NCBI RefSeq assembly: GCF_001742185.1
Contig: NZ_CP015750.1
Span: 372,001 to 436,000, forward strand
DNA length: 64,000 nt
From: Pectobacterium wasabiae CFBP 3304
Lineage (GTDB): Bacteria; Pseudomonadota; Gammaproteobacteria; Enterobacterales; Enterobacteriaceae
Direction: 5' to 3'
Below, one piece after another: positions 26,478-33,985 of this stretch. Position numbers and translations under genes: made by a program. Numbering within the stretch: position 1 is the first letter of the stretch; each line of letters starts with the position of its first letter. The notes under the pieces were generated by a model. That model worked only from the letters and a program-made list of their open reading frames with translations. It was not told the DNA's origin and ran no database searches.

Positions 26478-27932
26478 ATGAAATCGATGATAAGGAAAAC
26501 AATAATTGCCTCGCTGCTCAGTCTGTCGGCAATATCAATTAGTCAGGCAAATGACAAGATAGATCCGCTCTACGAACGTCTGACACAGCAGGATACTTCC
26601 GCCTTAACTGCGTTGACAGCATTAGCGAAAGACAACGATCCACAAGCATTGCGCATGCTGGGCTTCATCTATGAATACGGGATCACCGTTCCGCAAGATA
26701 CGACTCAAGCGCTCCAGTTTTATCAGCAGGCCTGCGAAATAGACGGCAATTTTGGCTGCTACAATGTCTGGTATTTTTATCAATACGGCAAAGGCGTGGC
26801 GCAGGATAAAGAACGTGCCAGACAGTTCGCAGAAAAAATGAATCGTACCGATCTCAAAACACCGCCTGATGTAATAGAGATAATCATCGATTATCTCTAC
26901 AGCGCAAAAGCCAATGCCGATAGTGATATATCACAGCGTGCTAAGTTAATTTATGCCGCCAAAAGATACCTCACCAACGGTGATGAAGAAACACAACGTT
27001 TCTTTACGCGTCTTGGTTTTAGTAGACAGGATGTTCTACGGTTGGCGACATTCTGGGCAAAGGATGGCGATCCAGAAATAAATTTCCTGGTCGGTTATTT
27101 CTATAATTTTGGCTATGCCGATATAAAAAATGAGAATATTGAAGCCGTTAAATGGTTCCGTGTCGCTGCCGAAGGCGGTCATCCAGAGGCACAAAACATT
27201 CTTGGGTCAGTATACGAAAAAGGACGCTGGGGTATTTATGCAGACGGAGCAGAAGCTGAAAAATGGTATGAGCGGGCAGCAAAACAAGGCAATGACAATG
27301 CACTGATGAATCTGGGAAAAATGTATTACGCTGGCGTGCTCATCAAGGCCGATTACCGCAAGGCCTATGCATTATTTGAACAGGCCTATAAAAATGACGT
27401 GACCGGTGCCAGCAGATATTTGTCCCAGATGTATTACAGCGGGCAGTACGTTGATGTGGATTGTCATCAAGCCCAAAAGTACAAAGAGAGTGCAGATAAC
27501 AGTTATTTTCTCCGGTGTGAGAAAGATAAGCGCGAGAGAAAAGCGACGCGCGACGTATTGCCTGTCTTAACGTTAAAACATGAATCGAGCCCATTCGGTG
27601 GAGACAATAACCCCTATAAATGCGAGCTTAATTTCTCTATCAATACAAATAAACTAGGCGAAGTCGCCAATTTTCGCGCCACGCTGCGACTCAAAAACAG
27701 TGAAGGCGCTTCGGCCGAACAGGTGCTTGCTTTTCCACCTTTTGGATTGAGTAGCTTTGATGCCCGAATGATTGGAGAAAAATTCATTTTTTCCCATGAA
27801 TCTGCTCTGCTCCCACAGTACAAACCCGATTTTTGCCCGTTCAGCGATCTGGAATATCAGGTCACCTCCGCTACCGCCACAATTAACGGCAAGGAAGTGG
27901 ATGTGCTGAAAGCAGGGATATTGAAGTATTAG
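26478..27932 (+). CDS. Sel1-repeat (SLR) exported protein
   Basis: 484 residues. A signal peptide (residues 1-24, MKSMIRKTIIASLLSLSAIS then ISQA) indicates export. Sel1-like repeats of about 36 residues occur in two blocks, 50-125 (ALRMLGFIYEYGITVPQDT, GCYNVWYFYQYGKGVAQDKE) and 200-335 (INFLVGYFYNFGYAD, AQNILGSVYEKGRWG, ALMNLGKMYYAGV). A C-terminal domain of about 120 residues (PYKCELNFSINTNKLGEVANF, AGILKY end) has paired cysteines and is unrecognised. Such proteins scaffold protein-protein contacts. ATG 26478 with TAAGGA. Single gene. Confidence 0.82.
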   Translation: MKSMIRKTIIASLLSLSAISISQANDKIDPLYERLTQQDTSALTALTALAKDNDPQALRMLGFIYEYGITVPQDTTQALQFYQQACEIDGNFGCYNVWYFYQYGKGVAQDKERARQFAEKMNRTDLKTPPDVIEIIIDYLYSAKANADSDISQRAKLIYAAKRYLTNGDEETQRFFTRLGFSRQDVLRLATFWAKDGDPEINFLVGYFYNFGYADIKNENIEAVKWFRVAAEGGHPEAQNILGSVYEKGRWGIYADGAEAEKWYERAAKQGNDNALMNLGKMYYAGVLIKADYRKAYALFEQAYKNDVTGASRYLSQMYYSGQYVDVDCHQAQKYKESADNSYFLRCEKDKRERKATRDVLPVLTLKHESSPFGGDNNPYKCELNFSINTNKLGEVANFRATLRLKNSEGASAEQVLAFPPFGLSSFDARMIGEKFIFSHESALLPQYKPDFCPFSDLEYQVTSATATINGKEVDVLKAGILKY

Positions 27933-28020
27933 GAAAGTCGCGACGCCGAGCCGAGCAGTAAAATGAAAATTTTATATCCGTGACGTCATCACTCGCACGA
28001 TAGGATTTACGGCTTACACA

Positions 28021-28052
28021 GACAAAGCGCCATTAAACTATGGCGCTTTGTC
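28021..28052. terminator. Terminator after the Sel1-repeat gene
   Basis: GACAAAGCGCCAT and ATGGCGCTTTGTC form a 13-bp perfect stem with a 6-nt loop followed by ATTTATGTT. The core AAAGCGCCAT/ATGGCGCTTT is shared with the hairpin at 26051. Confidence 0.75.
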
Positions 28053-28089
28053 ATTTATGTTCCCGACTCCTAGTTCTCAACTTCACGCC

Positions 28090-28239
28090 TTAATAACGCG
28101 ATGGCCAAATCTCTTCGGGCCTTTTCCCCATCGCTTCGGCAATCAGCCGTTCTCCTTTCGGCCAGTGTCTGGTGAGCGCATTCGCCAGCGTGGATGACGC
28201 CAGTCCTGCCGATCTGGAAACCGCCGCGAGCGTCGGCAT
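28090..28239 (-). pseudogene. Truncated Ner-like (SfsB/Nlp) regulator gene
   Basis: The frame reads VSRSAGLASSTLANALTRHW then KGERLIAEAMGKRPEEIWPS RY before a TAA at 28090. It matches the intact Ner-like gene at 32630-32875 but lacks the N-terminal part (DWHPADIIAGLRKKG) and the C-terminal tail. 49 codons are open from an ATG at 28239. Upstream sequence no longer matches. The 404-bp gap around it (27933-28336) otherwise holds only the terminator. Confidence 0.75.
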
Positions 28240-28336
28240 GGCACTTGTGCAACAGGTAAATTCATTATCGATTACGCTCGAAACTTTCCCTTTTCGTAAA
28301 AATTTGTCCTATAAACAAACCATAACCCCGTATCAC

Positions 28337-28939
28337 TTAGCAAGCACCCAGTTTGGTTTTAAGACAACCAAAATTCTCCTCAAGGTGCTCTACTAGTGGT
28401 CTTTGACACCCTTCAGTAACCCATGCGTCGATCGAAAGCCGCATTGCCCCGACACCAATCATGGCTGCAAGGCGCAAGCCGAGTCGGCTGGCAATATCTG
28501 GCCACTGCTCGCACAGAGCCTCGTAGGCTGCTTGCTCCATTCGCAGGAATTTAGCCTGATTGCCCAATTGGAGCTGTTCAGTTGACTGCACAATTCTGCC
28601 AATCAATACCGCGACATCCGGGCGCATATTTACCGTCTGAGTAACCAGCGCCGCTTGAATGGTCTCGATTGGCGATGCTGCCACACCCTGCTTCAGTATC
28701 TCCGCATGTAACTCACCCGGCAGCGCATTTTGCCAAGCCAAGATGATTTCTTCCTTAGAGCCAAAGTAGTTAAAGAAGGTTCTTCGGGCGATGCCCGATG
28801 CTTCAGCAATCGCATCGAGCGTCGTGGCTTCATAGCCGTTCTCTGCGAACAACTTCAGGCCTACTTCAGTGATGCGGTGGTACATCTCGCGGCGCTTCTT
28901 TTCGCGAACGCCGTCTTTGCGTTTCAACTCATGTTCCAT
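28337..28939 (-). CDS. TetR-family transcriptional regulator
   Basis: 200 residues. The N-terminal helix-turn-helix is complete: GLKLFAENGYEATTLDAIAE then SGIARRTFFNYFGSKEEII. The ligand domain (about 75-195) contains RMEQAAYEALCEQWPDIASRL and has no assignable ligand. It is divergent from the oxidoreductase at 29057 with 117 bp between starts, and a strong dyad lies in that gap, so self-repression and control of the neighbouring two genes is likely. Start ATG 28939. Confidence 0.9.
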   Translation of the reverse strand: MEHELKRKDGVREKKRREMYHRITEVGLKLFAENGYEATTLDAIAEASGIARRTFFNYFGSKEEIILAWQNALPGELHAEILKQGVAASPIETIQAALVTQTVNMRPDVAVLIGRIVQSTEQLQLGNQAKFLRMEQAAYEALCEQWPDIASRLGLRLAAMIGVGAMRLSIDAWVTEGCQRPLVEHLEENFGCLKTKLGAC

Positions 28940-28972
28940 ACCAAGCTCTCACATATTTTTCCCTTGAAAATT

Positions 28973-29009
28973 TGCACCAAGTGCAATATTTTATTTTGCA
29001 CTTGGTGCA
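28973..29009. promoter_or_regulatory. TetR-type double operator
   Basis: TGCACCAAGTGCAA (28973-28986) and TTGCACTTGGTGCA (28996-29009) are perfect inverse copies separated by 9 bp. Each arm is itself an imperfect palindrome (TTGCAC-N-AAGTGCAA type), so the site can be read as two operators in opposite orientation. It lies between the divergent TetR and oxidoreductase genes. Confidence 0.8.
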
Positions 29010-29056
29010 TAAATATATCATCGATACCTATCTTTCCCTAACTTTGGAAATCACAC

Positions 29057-29980
29057 ATGAGAGCCATACGCATTCACAATTTCACAGAAGCACCATGTAG
29101 GGAGGATATCTCCATACCTGATGTCGGCCAAAATGATGTGCTCGTGCGCGTGGAGGCAACTGCACTCAATCCTCTTGATGCGCTCGTGGCATCGGGGGTG
29201 GCTCGCCAGTTCTTCGACATCACTATGCCTATCACGCTAGGCACAGATTTCGCAGGGACGATTGAGCGTGTTGGTGCAGGAGTTACACAATGGAACGCTG
29301 GCGACAGAGTAATTGCCTGGGTTGATGCCGGGTCAGGAGGTGGCCTTGCTGATTTTGCGGTTGCCCCCGCCCACGCCTGCGTGCAATTACCTGAAAGCCT
29401 TTCGGCTACGCAGGGCTGCGCGATTCCGACTGCCGGGATCACCGCATGGCACGCGCTATTTTCCTGCGGCAGATTGAAACCCCACGAGACAGTACTGATC
29501 CATGCTGCTGCTGGGGGCGTTGGCTGTTTTGCTGTCCAGTTCGCCCGCATGGCAGGCGCACGCGTAATCGCAACTGCGTCTGGCAGTGGTCTTACCCTTG
29601 CACTAGGTCTGGGAGCTGATGAGGTCGTTGATTATCGTTCACAGGATTTCACTAGACTGGCTGCTGATGTCGATATGGTTCTCGACCTCGTCGGTGGAGA
29701 GACACAAAGCCGATCCTACAAAGTCCTCCGCGCGGGTGGACGCCTCATTTCTACTGTCATGCCACCCGACGAAGAAGAAGCACGAGCACATGGAGTAACG
29801 GCCAGCATCTTCTATGCCAAGCCCTTTGCCGATCGTCTCGGCGATCTCGTCGCAACGATCGCCAGTCGAAATGTAAAGGTGATCATTGATCGCACAGTTC
29901 CTTTAAATCGCTTTGACGAAGCGTGGGACTACCAAATCTACGGTCATGCACGCGGTAAGATCGTCGTACTTTCACAATAA
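29057..29980 (+). CDS. Quinone-oxidoreductase-like MDR dehydrogenase (zinc-free)
   Basis: 307 residues. N-terminal GroES-like domain with ALNPLDALVASG and LGTDFAGTIERVGAGV; Rossmann domain with VLIHAAAGGVGCFAVQFARMAGARVIATAS. The catalytic and structural zinc cysteines of alcohol dehydrogenases are absent, as in NADPH:quinone reductases. It probably reduces quinones or enones with NADPH. ATG 29057. Followed after 29 bp by an aldo/keto reductase, and both are probably under the divergent TetR repressor. Confidence 0.87.
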   Translation: MRAIRIHNFTEAPCREDISIPDVGQNDVLVRVEATALNPLDALVASGVARQFFDITMPITLGTDFAGTIERVGAGVTQWNAGDRVIAWVDAGSGGGLADFAVAPAHACVQLPESLSATQGCAIPTAGITAWHALFSCGRLKPHETVLIHAAAGGVGCFAVQFARMAGARVIATASGSGLTLALGLGADEVVDYRSQDFTRLAADVDMVLDLVGGETQSRSYKVLRAGGRLISTVMPPDEEEARAHGVTASIFYAKPFADRLGDLVATIASRNVKVIIDRTVPLNRFDEAWDYQIYGHARGKIVVLSQ

Positions 29981-30009
29981 GCCTCAACAACCCACATTAG
30001 GATAATTTC

Positions 30010-30888
30010 ATGAATACCTCGCACCTTGGTGGCACATTTACCCCGATCGGTACATCGTTGAACCTGAAACGCATGGGCTATGGCACCATGCAATTGCCCG
30101 GCCCGCACGTCTGGGGTCCACCGCGTGACAAAGATGCTGCTATGGCAGTACTACGCGAAGTGATAGCTCTGGGAGCCAATCACATCGACACAGCCGAATT
30201 CTATGGCCCGGGCGTATCCAACCAGCTAATCCGCGAAGCGTTATCACCCTATTCGGGTGACATGACGATCGTTACCAAAGTCGGTTTCGTGCGTGGTGAC
30301 AATGCATCTTGGGTACCCGATCATACGCCGGGTGGGATCGAGCGGGCTGTGCATGAAAACCTCACAAGCCTCGGACTAGAAACGCTTGATGTTGTCAATC
30401 TGCGGCTGGGCGACGCGCACGGACCGGACGATCGCTCGGTAGCCGAATCGTTGGAGGTACTTGTTCAACTCCAGCGGCAAGGTCTGATTTGTCACATTGG
30501 CTTGAGTAATGTCTCATCCACGCAATTTGCCGAAGCTAAGTCGATAACGACAATCGTGTGCGTCCAGAACCAGTATAATTTGGTCAAACGTGGCGATGAT
30601 GAATTCATCGATACTCTGGCGGCACAAGGGGTAGCTTACGTTCCCTTCTTCCCGCTGGGCGGATTTTCACCTCTGCAATCATCGATCCTCTCGCAAGTGG
30701 CTAACGAGGTCGGAGCGACGCCAAAGCAGGTTGCATTAGCATGGCTGCTACAGCGATCTCCTAATATTCTTGTCATCGCAGGAACGTCATCTACGACGCA
30801 TCTCAGAGAGAATTTCGCCGCAGCAGATCTCGTATTGTCAGACGAGCAAATCACAAAGCTTAATAGTATTTCGCGACAGGTTGATTAA
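30010..30888 (+). CDS. Aldo/keto reductase family oxidoreductase
   Basis: 292 residues, TIM-barrel. The Asp and Tyr of the catalytic tetrad lie in HIDTAEFYGPG, the Lys in VTKVGFV. Where many relatives have a catalytic His (strand beta-4), the sequence reads VVNLRLGDAHG, so the position appears to be Arg, as in some family branches. NADPH-binding regions QNQYNLVKRGD and PNILVIAGTSSTTHLREN are present. Second gene of a two-gene unit after the MDR dehydrogenase. Substrate unknown; aldehyde or xenobiotic detoxification is inferred. Confidence 0.87.
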   Translation: MNTSHLGGTFTPIGTSLNLKRMGYGTMQLPGPHVWGPPRDKDAAMAVLREVIALGANHIDTAEFYGPGVSNQLIREALSPYSGDMTIVTKVGFVRGDNASWVPDHTPGGIERAVHENLTSLGLETLDVVNLRLGDAHGPDDRSVAESLEVLVQLQRQGLICHIGLSNVSSTQFAEAKSITTIVCVQNQYNLVKRGDDEFIDTLAAQGVAYVPFFPLGGFSPLQSSILSQVANEVGATPKQVALAWLLQRSPNILVIAGTSSTTHLRENFAAADLVLSDEQITKLNSISRQVD

Positions 30889-30942
30889 TCACACCTAAGG
30901 TGGAGGGTGTCTTTAGTAAGAAACCGCCGTATTCAAAATGGG

Positions 30943-30991
30943 AAAACCCGCAGTTATGCGGGTTTAGATAGGCTTTTTGCTATTTAGCACA
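30943..30991. repeat. Terminator-like repeat, left copy of a pair
   Basis: AAACCCGCA and TGCGGGTTT form a 9-bp stem with GTTA loop (30944-30965); the sequence then runs to TTTTTGCTATTTAGCACA. The same order of hairpin and tail occurs at 33928-33965 beside guaA, lacking an 8-nt stretch. It serves as a terminator for the aldo/keto reductase, and with the other copy bounds a variable segment. Confidence 0.7.
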
Positions 30992-31181
30992 GAATGTAGT
31001 GGGCAACAAAACTGACCGCGGTTTTAACATTTACCCAGAACAAACATTCTGATTCATTTGGTGTAATACCGCCATTTATGGTCGCGCGCAATACGCTATA
31101 ACTGGCGTCTGGTGACTAACCCGAATTCAGTTTTCTCTGTATAACTGAAAGCGCCATCAACGACTTATATCGCTCCAGCCA

Positions 31182-32036
31182 TTATTCATCGTCGCGTTCT
31201 TTTCTTGCCCGCTGACGTTCGTAGAATTCATCTTCAGCGGCAATGATTTCATCAATCAGTGAACCCATATCCACTTCATGCGTCGCTTCGACGAACAGAC
31301 CGGTTAGCACTGTTTCTGGTGTTAATTTTCCGTCTTCATATAACATCCAGATTTCTTGCGCATACCGTGTTTGCAATAATTGTGGCGCGAACTGACCGTA
31401 GTAAGCGGTGATGTTATTAACATCACGTGTAAACATGGATTCAGCATGGTTGTTGGCGGCGGCGTCCACAGCTTGTGGCAAATCGATAATTACCGGTCCT
31501 TGCGCATCGAGCAGTACATTAAACTCCGATAAATCACCGTGTACAATACCGGCACACAACATGCGCACGATATTGCGGATCATCGTATTAAAATCAGCAA
31601 CGGCACTCTCTTCCGTAAGAATCACATCGCTAAGGCGTGGAGCAACAGCGCCTTCAACATCCGTGACCAACTCCATCAATAACACACCGTCAATGCAAAT
31701 ATAGGGTTGCGGTACGCGAACGCCAGCATTAGCAAGACGGAACAATGCTTCAACTTCCGCCGTTTGCCAGGATTCTTCTTGTTGCTTGCGCCCGAATTTT
31801 GAGCTTTTTTGCATTGCACGGGCGTTACGCGTATTACGGACTTTGCGCCCTTCCTGATACTGTACTGCCTGCTTAAAGCTACGTTGCATTGCTTCTTTGT
31901 AAACTTTGGCACACTGAATTTTGTCACCACATAAAACAGTGTAAACGTCCGCTTCCTTGCCGCTTTTCAAGCGTTGGAGCACATCGTCTATCAGGCCATC
32001 ATCGACCAGAGGTTGGAGCCTATTTGGGATTTTCAT
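31182..32036 (-). CDS. RIO1-type serine/threonine protein kinase
   Basis: 284 residues, a bacterial RIO-like kinase (PA4780-type). ATP-binding KSGKEADVYTV (25-35) and catalytic Lys44 in CAKVYKEA; RKVRNTRNARAMQKSSKFGR insertion typical of RIO kinases; catalytic loop HGDLSEFNVL (166-175) and metal Asp in VIIDLPQAV (about 185). RIO kinases act in ribosome maturation in archaea and eukaryotes; the bacterial role is not established. ATG 32036. Single gene with 92 bp to the integrase remnant upstream. Confidence 0.9.
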   Translation of the reverse strand: MKIPNRLQPLVDDGLIDDVLQRLKSGKEADVYTVLCGDKIQCAKVYKEAMQRSFKQAVQYQEGRKVRNTRNARAMQKSSKFGRKQQEESWQTAEVEALFRLANAGVRVPQPYICIDGVLLMELVTDVEGAVAPRLSDVILTEESAVADFNTMIRNIVRMLCAGIVHGDLSEFNVLLDAQGPVIIDLPQAVDAAANNHAESMFTRDVNNITAYYGQFAPQLLQTRYAQEIWMLYEDGKLTPETVLTGLFVEATHEVDMGSLIDEIIAAEDEFYERQRARKERDDE

Positions 32037-32129
32037 GCGGCTTTATACCTTATTTCAGCCGCTTTTCGTATCAATAACAAAGACGGTGATACTGGAAAAA
32101 ATGGCAGAGTCTGAAGAAAGATTTTAATT

Positions 32130-32405
32130 TTACCAATAATCATCGGATTTTGCTTGCCTACTCCCCGCTGAGATCCTTTTCTTTACATCATTAAGCCGTT
32201 CACACGCCTCCGAAAGAGTCATCCCGCCAGCACCATATCGGCCAAAGGTGATGGTTTCTTGTCTGCCGTGGATCAGGTAGTTATCGTGAAACGAGATGGC
32301 TTTATCAGTATCCGGGTAAACCGAACCATTCACTTTTAGAGAGCTTCCGACATACTGATTATGTCCCTCTGAGGAGATCGCTATACGTAAGGCATAATTT
32401 ACCAA
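32130..32405 (-). pseudogene. Integrase remnant (P4-type N-terminal domain)
   Basis: 91 codons. The C-terminal half, RQETITFGRYGAGGMTLSEA with CERLNDVKKRISAG, matches the arm-type DNA-binding domain (DUF4102) of P4-type tyrosine integrases. The core-binding and catalytic domains are missing; a stop follows KSDDYW at 32130. It is a trace of an integrated element near guaA. Confidence 0.7.
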
Positions 32406-32529
32406 GCATCAGATCATCACCGTGTTGAAGGTCGTGGCAACGTGGGATGCTGCTTGCCGCAGCGATAAAGCATCAATAATTTACTGCGCCAACCTTTCCG
32501 TATCAAGCGGCTAACGCGCGGCACTTGTT

Positions 32530-32576
32530 GGCTCCTTAACGGATTTTCATTCCATAGAAATCCGCTAAGGAGAGCC
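32530..32576. other. Long hairpin between integrase remnant and Ner-like gene
   Basis: GGCTCCTTAACGGATTT (32530-32546) pairs with AAATCCGCTAAGGAGAGCC (32558-32576), about 15 bp with one mismatch and one bulge, around a 11-nt loop. There is no T tract on either side. It could be an IS or attachment remnant, or an RNA element of unknown role. Confidence 0.45.
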
Positions 32577-32629
32577 GAAATCAGCTTATTCATGATGCAA
32601 GGTTTTGTAAGTTGACGAGGAGCTGGTTT

Positions 32630-32875
32630 TCACTTTGTCTTCCCTGCCCCGCCCTGCACACGCTCAGTGTTTTGATAACGCGACGGCCATATCTCTTCGG
32701 GATATTTATTTAGCGCCTCGGCGATCAGACGCTTGCCTTTCGGCCAATGCCGCGTCAGCGCGTTTGCCAGCGTAGATGACGCCAGCCCCGCCGCTCTGGA
32801 AACTGCCGCTAGCGTTGCCCCTTTCTTCCGTAACCCTGCGATGATATCAGCCGGATGCCAATCAGTGTGATTCAT
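32630..32875 (-). CDS. sfsB: Ner-like transcriptional regulator (SfsB/Nlp)
   Basis: 81 residues. The N-terminus MNHTDWHPADIIAGLRKKG is nearly that of E. coli SfsB/Nlp, a relative of phage Mu Ner, and the helix-turn-helix follows as AAVSRAAGLASSTLANALTR with KRLIAEALNKYPEEIWPSRY. These proteins bind DNA and modulate sugar-metabolism genes. ATG 32875 gives the family start. A truncated relative is at 28090-28239 in the same orientation. Confidence 0.88.
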   Translation of the reverse strand: MNHTDWHPADIIAGLRKKGATLAAVSRAAGLASSTLANALTRHWPKGKRLIAEALNKYPEEIWPSRYQNTERVQGGAGKTK

Positions 32876-33213
32876 TCCATTTCCCCCCACCTATCAAAAA
32901 CCATTTTGATTTCCGTGTGGATAGGATCGCGTTTTGTGATGGGTAAGACCACGGACGATGAGTCACATATTTAAGGCGTTAGACAAGCATTATGGTTCTG
33001 GCTACCTATTATGCGGATAGATACAAAAGTTTCGTGCGTGCTAACCACCGTATTTCTCTGTGATTTCATCACACGCCCGAAATCTCCCCCTATTCGTAAA
33101 TAAAAAACTTAGTTCCAAAACCTGATACACCAATACGCTTGAAGGCATCCTTGCAAAATTGTCGTTTTTAAGTTACAAACAGTAAAGGACTAAAGACTTG
33201 CGAGGACGCTATC
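32876..33213. other. Intergenic region before the toxin-antitoxin pair
   Basis: 338 bp without a recognised gene. It has a dyad TGTGA-N5-TCACA at 33059-33073, which resembles a CRP half-site pair but with five rather than six central bases. The ribosome-binding site GAGGA before the toxin start is at about 33201. The promoters of sfsB (minus) and the toxin-antitoxin operon (plus) should lie here. Confidence 0.5.
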
Positions 33214-33537
33214 TTGTATACAGTAAAACGTTACCAAAGCAGCGACGGTAAAGTCCCTTACACTGAATGGATACAGAAACTACGCAAGAAAGATCCTCGC
33301 GCTGCTTCAAAAGTAGATATCCGAATAGACCGTGCAGAAAAGGGAAATTTCGGCGACCATAAGTTTGAAATAGACGGAGTCTGGGAGCTCAGGGTTGATT
33401 ATGGTCCAGGCTATCGAGTGTATTACGCGATAGAAGGCGATAAGATGATCTTGCTCTTCACTGGTGGCGATAAATCAAGCCAAAGCAAAGATTTAGATAA
33501 AGCGGTGCAATACTGGCGGGATTATCAAAAGAGGTAA
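33214..33537 (+). CDS. Type II toxin, RelE/HigB-like (addiction module killer)
   Basis: 107 residues. Pattern of the phage-derived Gp49/HigB-like group: VPYTEWIQKLRKKDPRAASKVDIRIDR, FEIDGVWELRVDYGPGYRVYYAI, LLFTGGDKSSQSKDLDKA. These toxins cut mRNA on the ribosome. The start appears to be TTG at 33214 with GAGGA 8-12 nt upstream; no ATG exists near the family N-terminus, and a weak start fits low toxin synthesis. Toxin gene first, antitoxin 4 bp later. Confidence 0.87.
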   Translation: MYTVKRYQSSDGKVPYTEWIQKLRKKDPRAASKVDIRIDRAEKGNFGDHKFEIDGVWELRVDYGPGYRVYYAIEGDKMILLFTGGDKSSQSKDLDKAVQYWRDYQKR

Positions 33538-33541
33538 CATC

Positions 33542-33880
33542 ATGGCAATCATCACCCAATCCACTAAATTCGAAAAAACCATTAGCCACAATGATACAAT
33601 GGTTGCGGAACTACGAGAAAATCCTGAATACGCAGAAATATACCTCCAGACAGCACTAGAGGACATTTATGAGGAAGGTGGCATCGCTGCATTCCTAACA
33701 GCATTACGCCGTGTCGTTGAAGCGCGTGGCGGAGTGGGTGAAATAGCCAAAAAATCGGGACTGTCCCGCCAGCAACTGTACAGAACACTGTCTGAGAATG
33801 GCAATCCAACGCTAACAACACTCACAGAAATCACCAGAGCCGCAGGCGTTCGGCTTATTCCCAATGCTCATAATAATTAA
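33542..33880 (+). CDS. Type II antitoxin with HTH domain
   Basis: 112 residues. The C-terminal half is a helix-turn-helix typical of the addiction-module antidote group: GGVGEIAKKSGLSRQQLYRT then GNPTLTTLTEITRAAGVRL. The N-terminal ELRENPEYAEIYLQTALEDI is the usual toxin-contact region. It should neutralise the toxin and repress the operon. ATG 33542, 4 bp after the toxin stop, so translation is coupled. Confidence 0.88.
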   Translation: MAIITQSTKFEKTISHNDTMVAELRENPEYAEIYLQTALEDIYEEGGIAAFLTALRRVVEARGGVGEIAKKSGLSRQQLYRTLSENGNPTLTTLTEITRAAGVRLIPNAHNN

Positions 33881-33927
33881 AAATATCAGTAGCTCAACCA
33901 TGTAGAAAGATTTCGTCAGACGTAAAA

Positions 33928-33965
33928 AAACCCACAGTTATGCGGGTTTTTTGCTGTTTAGCACA
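33928..33965. repeat. Terminator-like repeat, right copy of a pair (next to guaA)
   Basis: AAACCCACA and TGCGGGTTT form a stem with one A-C mismatch around GTTA, then TTTTTTGCTGTTTAGCACA. It terminates the toxin-antitoxin operon and, read on the minus strand, guaA. Its twin lies at 30943-30991. Confidence 0.75.
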
Positions 33966-33985
33966 ACGCTATTTCAGACGTGGGC

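Noticed and set aside
33059..33073. TGTGA-N5-TCACA dyad as a CRP site
   Set aside because: CRP requires six central bases; with five the half-sites are out of phase, so it is only mentioned in the gap entry.
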